From Pistricoccus aurantiacus (GTDB lineage: Bacteria; Pseudomonadota; Gammaproteobacteria; Pseudomonadales; Halomonadaceae): 64,000 bases of DNA. The notes under the pieces are model-generated. The model ran no database searches. It had not been told where the DNA came from and saw only the letters and a program-made list of their open reading frames with translations. Numbering within the stretch: position 1 is the stretch's first letter; every line of letters begins with the position of its first letter. The translations under genes were made by a program, and so were the position numbers. The DNA lies in assembly GCF_042682565.1 (NCBI RefSeq), contig NZ_JBHUIC010000001.1; one strand, given 5' to 3'. This document shows positions 8,579 through 16,899 of this stretch, in pieces.

Positions 8579-11500
8579 ATGAATCTGGCCGAATTCAGCA
8601 TCAAAAACCAGTTGCTGTGCGTTATTGTCATCCTCCTGTCATTGGCCGGCGGCTTGCTTGCCTACCAGAACATGCCGCGTTTCGAGGACCCGGAGTTCAC
8701 GATACGCTCGGCGATGGTGATCACCCAGTATCCGGGTGCCACACCCTTGGAAGTCGCGGAGGAAGTGACAGAACCGCTGGAGCGCGCGGTGCAGCAGTTG
8801 CAGGAGGTCGACGATATCGAATCCACCTCGATGGGTGGGCGCTCCGAGATTACCGTCAACATCAAGACCGAGTTCTCGCCGAGCAAGGCCGACCTGCAGC
8901 TGATATGGACCAAACTGCGCAACAAGATCAACGACGCGGCGCCGTCGCTGCCGCCTGGCGCGAGCACACCATTTGTCAACGACGACTTTGGCGATGTCTA
9001 CGGTCTTTATTATTTCCTGACCGGTGACGGCTTCACTCCTGCCGAATTGCGACGCTATGCCAAGGACCTGCAGAGCGATTTGCTGCAGGTCGAAGGGGTT
9101 GCCAAGGTCGTCTACGACGGCGATCTCAGCGAAGCGATCTTCGTTGAAATCTCGCGGCAGAACCTTGCCTCGCTCGGCGTATCGATAAGCGATATCTATC
9201 GCACTCTCGAGCAACAGAACGCCGTGGTCGCCGCCGGTGAGGTCGATATCGGTCAGCGAAGATTGACCATTCGTCCCAGCGGCGCCACGGACTCGGTGGC
9301 GGCCATTCAAAACCTGCTGGTTGCGACGTCAGGCGATGGGCGCGTCACCTATTTGCGAGATGTCGCCCAAGTGTGGCGCGGCTATCAATCGCCTCCCCAG
9401 AAGCTGTATCGCTTCAACGGTGAGCCGGCGATCGCCATCGGGATCGCCGGTGTGCTGGGGGGCAATATCGTCAAGATCGGGCACGACGTCGACGAAAAAT
9501 TGGCGGATATCGAAAGCCGCCGCCCCCTCGGCATGGAGTTGCATCAGTACTACCACCAGGGCCAGGAAGTCGAAACCTCGGTACAGACGTTCATGATCAA
9601 CGTGATTGCCGCCCTGATCATCGTGCTGGTGACATTGATCATCTTCATGGGTATCAAACCCGCGCTCGTGATTGGCGCAATTCTGCTTGTCACGATATCC
9701 GCGACGCTGGCGATCATGAATCTGGTCGCGATTCCCATGCATCGGGTTTCTCTCGGCGCTCTCATCATCGCGTTGGGCATGATGGTGGACAACGCCATCG
9801 TCGTGACGGAAGGCATTCTGATCGGCGTGCAGCGCGGTCAGAAAAAACTCGAGCTGGCCAAGCGTGTCGTCAGTCAATCCAAATGGCCACTGCTGGGCGG
9901 CACCCTGGTGGGTATCATCGCCTTTGCACCGATCGGTCTGGCGCCGGGGGATACCGCGGAGTACGCGGGACATCTCTTCTGGGTGATCATGATCGCCCTG
10001 CTGTTGAGCTGGGGGTTTGCCGTCACGCTGACACCGCTGTTCTGCTTCTGGCTATTCAAGGAAGTAGTGAACGGCACCGAGGAAGCGTCCAGTGACAACT
10101 GGTTTTTTCGCGCCTACAAGGGATTTCTCAGACTGGCGTTGCAATATCGTTATCTGGTTATCCTCATCGTGCTGGGATTGTTCGCGACCTCGATCTGGGG
10201 CTTCAAGTACGTCAATGCAGGCTTTTTTCCGGCCTCCACGACGCCCCAGATCGTGGTGGATTACTGGCTGCCGCAAGGCACGCGCATCGAGCAGACCGAG
10301 CAGGAAATCAAGCGGGTCGAGGCGTTTGTCGAAGGACTCGATGGCATCGAGGACGTGGAAACGTCCATCGGTGGCGGCGGTCTTCGCTACATGCTGGTGT
10401 ATCAGCCGGAACAGCCGAACAGCGCCTATGCCCAGCTCTTGATCCGCACCGAGGACTACCGCCAGATCGACGGCCTGATGCCGATCATTCAGCAACACAT
10501 CGATCAGTCATATCCCAATGCACAGGCCAAGGTATGGCGCTTCATTCTGGGGGCCGGCGGCGGATCGAAGATCGAGGCCACGTTCCAGGGTCCGGACCCG
10601 GACGTACTGCGTGATCTTGCGGATCAGGCGAAGGCTATCATGGTGGCGGACGGAGGCGCGCTGTCGATCAAGGACGACTGGCGACAACAGGTCAGCAGCA
10701 TCAAGCCGATCTATTCCCTCATAAAGGGCCAGCGGGCCGGCGTATCGCGCCAGGACCTGGCCAATGCCCTGGCCACCAACTTTTCCGGCAAGCAGGTGGG
10801 CTTCTATCGTGAGGGAGACGACCTGATTCCCATTATCTCCCGTGCGCCCATGGACGAGCGTGTGAGCATCGAGAATATCAGGAATGTTCAGGTCCTCAGC
10901 TCCACCACCGGGAATACCGTGCCCATCGAACAGGTCACCGACGGCTTTGTCACGGTCTGGGACAACGGCACCTTGAAGCGCGAGGACCGAATATGGACGA
11001 TCAAGGCGCAGAGCGACCCTTACCCGGATGAACTCGTTTCGCAGCTTTTCGATCGAATTCGTGCGGACATCGAGGCCATCGATCTACCGGATGGCTACAG
11101 CTTCAAATGGGACGGGGAATACGGCGACTCTCAGGAATCCAACGAAGAGCTGGCCAGCACCCTGCCGCTGGGTCTGCTCGCCATGGTGATCACCGTGCTG
11201 GTGCTTTTCGGCAGCGTTCGTCAGCCTCTGGTGATCTGGCTGGTGGTGCCCCTGGCGCTGATCGGCGTGGTGCTGGGACTGGTCATCACGCAAACGCCCC
11301 TGGAGTTCATGGCGATACTTGGAATACTGTCCCTGTCCGGCCTATTGATCAAGAATGCCATCGTGCTGGTGGATCAGATCGATCAGGAAATCGACGAAGG
11401 CACCTCGCGCCTGGACGCCTTGATCGATGCCTCCGCCAGCCGGGTTCGGCCGGTGATGATGGGGACACTGACCACGGTACTCGGCGTCACGCCCCTGATG

Positions 11501-11641
11501 TTCGATGCGTTCTTCCAGTCCATGTCGGTGGTGATCGTGTACGGCCTGAGTTTCGCGACGCTGCTGACGCTGGTCATCGTGCCGGTGCTCTACGCCGTGT
11601 TCTTCAGGATCCGCTCAAGGGAGACGACGCGCACTTCCTGA
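8579..11641 (+). CDS. RND multidrug efflux pump, AcrB/HAE1-like permease
   Basis: This is a proton-driven inner-membrane exporter of 1020 residues, full length for the family. Twelve membrane helices are expected, with large periplasmic loops after helices 1 and 7. The fourth-helix relay region reads GMMVDNAIVVTEG, a single Asp followed by Asn, unlike the Asp-Asp pair of AcrB but usual in the subgroup paired with small lipoprotein adaptors. The late GLLIKNAIVLVDQ motif is also present. Substrate cannot be inferred. It is cotranscribed with the adaptor upstream. Confidence 0.93.
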   Translation: MNLAEFSIKNQLLCVIVILLSLAGGLLAYQNMPRFEDPEFTIRSAMVITQYPGATPLEVAEEVTEPLERAVQQLQEVDDIESTSMGGRSEITVNIKTEFSPSKADLQLIWTKLRNKINDAAPSLPPGASTPFVNDDFGDVYGLYYFLTGDGFTPAELRRYAKDLQSDLLQVEGVAKVVYDGDLSEAIFVEISRQNLASLGVSISDIYRTLEQQNAVVAAGEVDIGQRRLTIRPSGATDSVAAIQNLLVATSGDGRVTYLRDVAQVWRGYQSPPQKLYRFNGEPAIAIGIAGVLGGNIVKIGHDVDEKLADIESRRPLGMELHQYYHQGQEVETSVQTFMINVIAALIIVLVTLIIFMGIKPALVIGAILLVTISATLAIMNLVAIPMHRVSLGALIIALGMMVDNAIVVTEGILIGVQRGQKKLELAKRVVSQSKWPLLGGTLVGIIAFAPIGLAPGDTAEYAGHLFWVIMIALLLSWGFAVTLTPLFCFWLFKEVVNGTEEASSDNWFFRAYKGFLRLALQYRYLVILIVLGLFATSIWGFKYVNAGFFPASTTPQIVVDYWLPQGTRIEQTEQEIKRVEAFVEGLDGIEDVETSIGGGGLRYMLVYQPEQPNSAYAQLLIRTEDYRQIDGLMPIIQQHIDQSYPNAQAKVWRFILGAGGGSKIEATFQGPDPDVLRDLADQAKAIMVADGGALSIKDDWRQQVSSIKPIYSLIKGQRAGVSRQDLANALATNFSGKQVGFYREGDDLIPIISRAPMDERVSIENIRNVQVLSSTTGNTVPIEQVTDGFVTVWDNGTLKREDRIWTIKAQSDPYPDELVSQLFDRIRADIEAIDLPDGYSFKWDGEYGDSQESNEELASTLPLGLLAMVITVLVLFGSVRQPLVIWLVVPLALIGVVLGLVITQTPLEFMAILGILSLSGLLIKNAIVLVDQIDQEIDEGTSRLDALIDASASRVRPVMMGTLTTVLGVTPLMFDAFFQSMSVVIVYGLSFATLLTLVIVPVLYAVFFRIRSRETTRTS

Positions 11642-11704
11642 TGGCAATAGCGCCCGGTCAGCGGCTTGTTCAGCTCAAGAGCCGCGAATGGGGACTTGCC
11701 GTCT

Positions 11705-12112
11705 TCATCTTTTGTCGAGATTATCGATGGGCTTGCGCCCCAATCCCTTGAGCACCAGGCTGCGAATACCGCGCAGCGGTGGATAGAGCAGCCGCGCTCG
11801 CCTGGGAGAATGAAAGATCCAGCGATTGAGACGATTGAACAGGCCGGAGCGGCTGCTCAGCAGAGCCAGAACCTGCATGGCCTCGCTGCCGTAATACAGC
11901 CGCCCATTCAGTTTGAGTACCATGCCCCCGTCGATATCCAGTCCTGCCCGGGTGACTTCTTTCAGTTCTTCAGTATTTTCCCGAGCATTGACCAGGCGCA
12001 GTTTGCCAACGCTATCCCGCAGGCGTACCAGCTGAGCGTAGCGTGCGCAGAAAGGACATTCACCGTCATAGATCAGTACAGCTTCGTCAGTCATCGCTTT
12101 CGACGTTTTCAT
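11705..12112 (-). CDS. DCC family thiol-disulfide protein (DUF393)
   Basis: This small protein of about 135 residues has the family signature YDGECPFCARYAQLVRLRD near its N-terminus (DGxCxxC, a thioredoxin-like redox pair). Two starts are possible, MKTSK (12112, used here) or MTDEA (12094); neither has a strong ribosome binding site. It follows cdd by 16 bases and is the last gene of the nucleoside operon, so it is probably cotranscribed, but a role in nucleoside use is not known. It converges on the RND pump gene. Confidence 0.82.
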   Translation of the reverse strand: MKTSKAMTDEAVLIYDGECPFCARYAQLVRLRDSVGKLRLVNARENTEELKEVTRAGLDIDGGMVLKLNGRLYYGSEAMQVLALLSSRSGLFNRLNRWIFHSPRRARLLYPPLRGIRSLVLKGLGRKPIDNLDKR

Positions 12113-12128
12113 TGTTTGCGTTCGCGAA

Positions 12129-12548
12129 TCAGCGCTTGCCAAGGTTCTCGGGGCCGAAGGCATCCGGCAGCAGCGCTTCCATATCGTACTCCCGCAGCAG
12201 GCGACCCTGGGCATCGAGAACCAGAATTCGCGTATCGACCGTGGCGAACTCGCGAATACGCTGGCGGCAGTCGCCGCAGGGAGTGCAAAGGTGCTCGCCG
12301 GGGCCAATCACGTAGACCCGCTGCAAACGGCGCTCCCCGGCGCTGACCATGGCGGCGATGGCCGAAGCTTCGGCACAGATCCCCTTGTAGTGGGCGGTCT
12401 CCACGTTGGCGCCGGCGTAGCGCGTACCGCCTTCGCTCTCCACCAGGGCGCCGACCGGATGATTCGAATACGGCGCATAGGCGCGATCGCGCACGCTGAT
12501 CAACTCGGTGACCAGGTTGGCATCGATGGCGGTAGTGGCTGTATTCAT
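12129..12548 (-). CDS. cdd: Cytidine deaminase
   Basis: This enzyme deaminates cytidine and deoxycytidine to uridine and deoxyuridine in pyrimidine salvage. The 139-residue form is the small tetrameric type. The zinc site shows CAEASAI (Cys ligand plus catalytic Glu) and PCGDC (two Cys ligands), and the substrate motif VGALV is present. The start ATG overlaps the deoD stop (ATGA), so it is coupled to deoD. It feeds uridine-type nucleosides to the phosphorylase encoded two genes upstream. Confidence 0.93.
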   Translation of the reverse strand: MNTATTAIDANLVTELISVRDRAYAPYSNHPVGALVESEGGTRYAGANVETAHYKGICAEASAIAAMVSAGERRLQRVYVIGPGEHLCTPCGDCRQRIREFATVDTRILVLDAQGRLLREYDMEALLPDAFGPENLGKR

Positions 12549-13279
12549 GTCGCTGTCTCCCGGGCCCGATCGTCTCGCATTACCGTTTCCAGCGCCACCA
12601 GCATCATGTCGTCGAAGGTGCTCTGACGCTCTGCGCTGGACAGCGAACCGCCCTTCAGAATGTGATCGGAAACGGTACACAGCGTCGCGGCCCGGGCACC
12701 GAATTCCGCGGCCACTCCAAAGAGGCCGGCGGCCTCCATCTCGACGCCTAGGATACCGTAGCGCTTGAGCAGATCCAGAATCTCGGGACGCGGATCGTAG
12801 AACAGATCCGCCGAGAAGAGGTTGCCGACCTTGACCGAAATGCCCAGGGCCGCGGCGGCGTCCACCGCGTGGCGGGTCAGTTCGAAGTCGGCGATGGCGG
12901 CGAAGTCCATGCCCGCGAAGCGGCTGCGATTGACCCCCGAATCGGTACAGGCGCCCAGGCCGATGACCACGTCGCGCAGGGCGACATCATCGCGCACCGC
13001 GCCGCAGGAGCCGACGCGAATCAGCGACCTGGCCCCGTAGTCGACGATCAGCTCCCGGGCATAGATCGACACCGAGGGAATGCCCATGCCGTGGCCCATC
13101 ACCGAGATGGGACGTTCTTTGTAGCGTCCGCTGAAACCGCTCATGCCGCGCACGCTGTTCACTTCCCGCACCTCGTCGAGAAAGGTTTCGGCGATGTACC
13201 GGGCGCGCAGCGGATCCCCGGGCATCAGCACGGTGTCGGCGAAATCGCCGGGGCCGGCATCGATATGGGGTGTCCCCAT
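12545..13279 (-). CDS. deoD: Purine nucleoside phosphorylase, DeoD type
   Basis: This enzyme phosphorolyses purine (deoxy)nucleosides to base plus (deoxy)ribose-1-phosphate. At 244 residues it matches the hexameric DeoD family: N-terminal TPHI, MPGDPLRARYIAE (phosphate and His region), RVGSCGA and GVEMEAAGLF (substrate ribose site). The Asp-based purine site TVSDHIL is intact. Its first codon overlaps the deoA stop and its stop overlaps cdd, the tight packing of a single operon. Confidence 0.95.
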   Translation of the reverse strand: MGTPHIDAGPGDFADTVLMPGDPLRARYIAETFLDEVREVNSVRGMSGFSGRYKERPISVMGHGMGIPSVSIYARELIVDYGARSLIRVGSCGAVRDDVALRDVVIGLGACTDSGVNRSRFAGMDFAAIADFELTRHAVDAAAALGISVKVGNLFSADLFYDPRPEILDLLKRYGILGVEMEAAGLFGVAAEFGARAATLCTVSDHILKGGSLSSAERQSTFDDMMLVALETVMRDDRARETAT

Positions 13280-14610
13280 CAGAATTCTCCTCGACGGATC
13301 ACATCGTGAATCAAGGCGGGCGGCGTGACTTCGGCCTCGCCCACGTCAGCGGCGGCGCGCAGGCGCTGGCCGGCACGCGCCGCGTCGGCCTGACTCCGGG
13401 CATGAACGACTGCCAGGGGCCGCGCGGTATCGACCCGCTCGCCCAGTGCCGCGATATTGCTCAAGCCGACGGCGTGGTCGATGGCGGCACCGGCCTGCAG
13501 GCGTCCCCCGCCCAGTTCGACCACGGCCATGCCCAGGGCCCGGGTGTCGAGCCGGGCCAGGATACCCGGCGTATTCGCATAGACAGCGACCTGGCAAGGT
13601 GCCTGAGGCAGATGACGATCCGTGCGTTCGAGCAGATCCGTGGGCCCGCCGAGCCCCGCCACCATGCGTGAAAACCGCGCCGCGGCGGCCCCGGAGGCAA
13701 GCGTCCGGTCGAGACTCGCCGTTGCCGCTTGGCGCGACGTCGCCAGGCCGCCCTGGAGCAGCATTTCCACCGCCAGCGCCCGGGTTACCTCGATCAGACG
13801 CCCTTCTCGCTTATCACCGGTGAGTAGCGCAATGGCTTCCTGCACCTCCAGGGCATTGCCCGCGCAGGTTGCCAGGGGCTGGCTCATGTCCGTGAGCAGC
13901 GCCGTGGTCGGCGTGCCCGCCCGGCTGGCTACCTCGGCGATGGTACTCGCCAGGGCGCGGGATTCTTCCGGCGTGGGCATGAAAGCGCCGCTGCCCGTCT
14001 TGACGTCCATGACCAGGGCGTCGAGGCCGCAGGCGAGCTTCTTGCCGAGAATGGAGGCAGTGATCAGCGGCGGGGATTCCACCGTGGCGGTAACGTCGCG
14101 AACCGCATAGAGACGCTTGTCCGCCGGCGCCAGGTCCGCGGTCTGGCCGATGATCGCCACCCCGACTTCCTTTACCAGACGCCGAAAGCGCGCCTGATCC
14201 GGCGTCACGTCATAGCCGGGAATCGCCTCGAGCTTGTCCAGGGTGCCGCCGGTATGACCCAGGCCGCGCCCGGAAATCATCGGCACGTGGCCGCCGCAGG
14301 CGGCGACCCAGGGGCCGAGCACCAGCGATACCAGATCGCCGACTCCGCCGGTGGAGTGCTTGTCCAGCACCGGCCCGGGCAGATCGAGATCGTCCCAGCG
14401 CAGCACCTGGCCAGAATCCCGGATGGCGCCGGTCAGGGCCAGGGTCTCCGCCTCGCTCATGCCGTTGAGATACACCGCCATGGCGAAGGCTCCCAGCTGG
14501 CCGTCACCGATACGCTCCTCGGCGATGCCGCGCACGAATTCGGCGATGGTCGCCGGGGGAAGCTCGCGACCGTCGCGCTTGTGGCGAATCAGCTCCTGGG
14601 GCAGCATCAA
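13279..14610 (-). CDS. deoA: Thymidine phosphorylase
   Basis: This enzyme converts thymidine or deoxyuridine plus phosphate to base and deoxyribose-1-phosphate. The 443 residues are full length. Motifs include KHSTGGVGDLVSL (phosphate and glycosyl site), GRGLGHTGGTLDKLE and MDVKTGSGAFM, all characteristic of the dimeric thymidine phosphorylase family. It overlaps deoC upstream by four bases (ATGA) and deoD downstream by one base. Confidence 0.95.
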   Translation of the reverse strand: MMLPQELIRHKRDGRELPPATIAEFVRGIAEERIGDGQLGAFAMAVYLNGMSEAETLALTGAIRDSGQVLRWDDLDLPGPVLDKHSTGGVGDLVSLVLGPWVAACGGHVPMISGRGLGHTGGTLDKLEAIPGYDVTPDQARFRRLVKEVGVAIIGQTADLAPADKRLYAVRDVTATVESPPLITASILGKKLACGLDALVMDVKTGSGAFMPTPEESRALASTIAEVASRAGTPTTALLTDMSQPLATCAGNALEVQEAIALLTGDKREGRLIEVTRALAVEMLLQGGLATSRQAATASLDRTLASGAAAARFSRMVAGLGGPTDLLERTDRHLPQAPCQVAVYANTPGILARLDTRALGMAVVELGGGRLQAGAAIDHAVGLSNIAALGERVDTARPLAVVHARSQADAARAGQRLRAAADVGEAEVTPPALIHDVIRRGEF

Positions 14611-15395
14611 TATCCTCCGCTGTCATCCTGGAGGATGGCTACGCCGAGGGTGACAAGCAGATCGTCGAGCAGGCTCGAGGCGCCGAAACGAAAGTGCGCC
14701 GGGGTGAGCCAGTCGCTGCCCATGAGGCGCGACGCCAGCTGCAGGTAGGCCTGGGCATCTTCGGCACTGCGCACGCCGCCGGCAGCCTTGAAGCCCACTT
14801 CGCGGCCGGTGTCGCGAATCAGGGTCAGCAGGATCTCCGCGGATTCGAGAGTCGCGTTGACCGACACCTTGCCGGTGGAGGTCTTGAGGAAGTCGGCGCC
14901 GGCGTCGATGGCCAGTTCGCCGGCCCGCCGGATCAGCGCCGGATCCTTCAGCTCGCCGGTTTCCAGGATCACCTTGAGGGTGGCATCGGCGCAGACCGCC
15001 TTGCAGGCGGCCACCAGTTCGCGGCCCTGTTCCTCGTCGCCGGCCATCAGGGCTCGATAGGGAAAGACCACGTCCACCTCGTCGGCGCCGGAGGCAACCG
15101 CCGCCCGCACCTCCCGGGCGACATCCATGACCTCCCCCTCGCCGTGAGGAAAGTTGGCGACGGTGGCGATCTTCACGCTACCGCCGAGGCCGTAGGCAGA
15201 CAGCGCGCGTCTGGCGGTCACCACGAAGGCGGGATAGACGCAGACCGCCGCCGGCGTGCCGACCGGGGTCTTGGCGCGCCGGCACAACGCCTCGATGGTG
15301 GCATCGCTGTCGTCGTCGTTGAGGCTGGTGAGATCCATCAGACTCAGGGCCTGGCGGGCCGCGTCGCCAAGTTCGTTATCGGAAGAATGCATCAT
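14607..15395 (-). CDS. deoC: Deoxyribose-phosphate aldolase
   Basis: This class I aldolase splits deoxyribose-5-phosphate into acetaldehyde and glyceraldehyde-3-phosphate, the last step of deoxynucleoside use. Its 262 residues include VILETGELKD and the Schiff-base lysine motif FLKTSTGK, plus GFKAAGG. Two consecutive ATG codons start the gene; the first is 5-6 bases after AGAGG. No phosphopentomutase gene (deoB) is present in the operon, so that step must be supplied elsewhere. Confidence 0.94.
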   Translation of the reverse strand: MMHSSDNELGDAARQALSLMDLTSLNDDDSDATIEALCRRAKTPVGTPAAVCVYPAFVVTARRALSAYGLGGSVKIATVANFPHGEGEVMDVAREVRAAVASGADEVDVVFPYRALMAGDEEQGRELVAACKAVCADATLKVILETGELKDPALIRRAGELAIDAGADFLKTSTGKVSVNATLESAEILLTLIRDTGREVGFKAAGGVRSAEDAQAYLQLASRLMGSDWLTPAHFRFGASSLLDDLLVTLGVAILQDDSGGY

Positions 15396-15437
15396 GCTGA
15401 CCTCTCGTGATTCATGTGGAAATTGCCATGCCGGCGA

Positions 15438-16709
15438 TCATCCCGCCGCTGCCAGGGCGATGAAGAAGCCGGCGATGGCGGCGGACATCAGGTTGGAGAG
15501 CGTGCCCGCCAGCACCGCCTTGAGGCCGAAGCGGGCGATGTCGTGGCGACGGCTCGGGGCGATGCTGCCCAATCCGCCCAGCAGGATGGCGATGGAGGAC
15601 AGATTGGCGAAGCCGCACAGGGCAAAGGACAGGATCGCCACGGTATGAGCGGATGCTAATGCGCCGGTGGCGGCCACCGCGGTTTCGCCGTCGATATAGG
15701 GGGCCAGGTTGACGTAGGCGACGAACTCGTTGAGCACCAGCTTCTGGCCGATGAAGGAGCCGGCAAACGTCGCCTCTTCCCAGGGTACGCCGAGCAGAAA
15801 GGCCAGGGGAGCGAACAGCCAGCCCAGGATCCATTCAAGACTCAGCGACTCCATGCCGAACCAGCCGCCGACTCCGCCGAGGATACCGTTGATCAGCGCG
15901 ATCAGGCCGATGAAGGCCAGCAGCATGGCGCCGACGTTGGCGGCCAGCTTCAGGCCCGAGGAAGCTCCGGTCGCGGCGGCGTCGAGCACGTTGCTGGGCT
16001 GATCCTCGGCTTCGATCACCTCGCTGGCCTCGTCGACGTCGATTTCCTGATGCCGGGTCTCGGGCATGATCAGCTTGGCGAACAGCAATCCTCCCGGGGC
16101 GGCCATGAAGGACGCCGCCACCAGATACTCCATCGGGATCCCCAGGGCGGCATAGCCCGCCAGCACCGAGCCCGCCACCGAGGCGAGCCCGCCGCTCATT
16201 ACCGCGAACAGCTGGGACTGCGTCATGCGGGCAATGTAGGGACGCACCACCAGCGGCGCCTCGGTCTGACCGACGAAGATATTGGCCGTGGCGGAAAGCG
16301 ATTCGGCCCGGGAGGTACCCAGCGCTTTCTGCAGGGCACCACCAAGAATGCGCACCACCCACTGCATGATGCCCAAATAGTAGAGCACCGCGGTCAGGGA
16401 CGCGAAGAAGATGATCACCGGCAGCACCCTGATCGCGAAGACGAAGCCGACGGATTCCGCGTCGGCCAGCCCGCCGAACAGGAAATCGATACCGTCGTTG
16501 GCATACAGCACGACCTGACTGACCGCATCGGAAACCGCCTTGAGCACTGCCTGGCCGGCAGGGACGTAAAGCACGAAGGCCCCGATACCCGCCTGAATGG
16601 CGAAGGCGACACCTACGGTACGCAGGCGTATCGCTTGACGATCGGTGGAGAACAACAGTGCGATGAGGATCAGGGTCGCCATCCCGACGAGGCTCATGAA
16701 CAGTGTCAT
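15438..16709 (-). CDS. nupC: Concentrative nucleoside transporter, NupC/CNT family
   Basis: This is an inner-membrane nucleoside importer driven by H+ or Na+. The ATG at 16709 gives 423 residues and is preceded by AAGGATATCGCC; the longer open frame upstream lacks similarity. CNT motifs are clear: GQTEAPLVVRPY, GGLASVAGSVLAGY and the late VNLAPYIDGETAVAATGAL. It heads the deo operon and supplies its substrates. The ribosome binding site lies inside an inverted repeat (16712-16753), which may control its translation. Confidence 0.93.
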   Translation of the reverse strand: MTLFMSLVGMATLILIALLFSTDRQAIRLRTVGVAFAIQAGIGAFVLYVPAGQAVLKAVSDAVSQVVLYANDGIDFLFGGLADAESVGFVFAIRVLPVIIFFASLTAVLYYLGIMQWVVRILGGALQKALGTSRAESLSATANIFVGQTEAPLVVRPYIARMTQSQLFAVMSGGLASVAGSVLAGYAALGIPMEYLVAASFMAAPGGLLFAKLIMPETRHQEIDVDEASEVIEAEDQPSNVLDAAATGASSGLKLAANVGAMLLAFIGLIALINGILGGVGGWFGMESLSLEWILGWLFAPLAFLLGVPWEEATFAGSFIGQKLVLNEFVAYVNLAPYIDGETAVAATGALASAHTVAILSFALCGFANLSSIAILLGGLGSIAPSRRHDIARFGLKAVLAGTLSNLMSAAIAGFFIALAAAG

Positions 16710-16711
16710 GG

Positions 16712-16753
16712 CGATATCCTTGTTATTGAAAGAAGGGATCGTTAAGGATATCG
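16712..16753 (-). promoter_or_regulatory. Inverted repeat covering the nupC ribosome binding site
   Basis: Two perfect 10-base arms, CGATATCCTT and AAGGATATCG, are separated by 22 bases and end three bases before the nupC start codon. In the mRNA the downstream arm contains the AAGGA ribosome binding site and would pair with the upstream TCCTT, hiding it. The same repeat could instead be a DNA operator for a repressor. The sequence is directly seen; function is inferred. Confidence 0.5.
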
Positions 16754-16829
16754 ATGATGACATTCCGCTGATGTACCGGGAAAGTGGCAGGGTGAAAGAT
16801 ACCGTCACCGCCGGCAGGCTGGAGGGGAC

Positions 16830-16890
16830 AAAAAGGCAAGCATTCCTGGTGCCTGCCCGCGTGGGTCAGCCGGCCCGCTCGCCTGCCTTT
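16830..16890 (-). terminator. Candidate terminator after the molybdoenzyme operon
   Basis: Read on the minus strand, AAAGGCAGGC (16890-16881) pairs with GCTTGCCTTT (9 of 10 bases) about 40 bases later, with a further GC-rich hairpin in the loop, and a T-run follows at the end. It sits 10 bases past the stop of the propeller gene and upstream of nupC, the right place to separate the two operons. Confidence 0.55.
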
Positions 16891-16899
16891 GCCCCTGGT

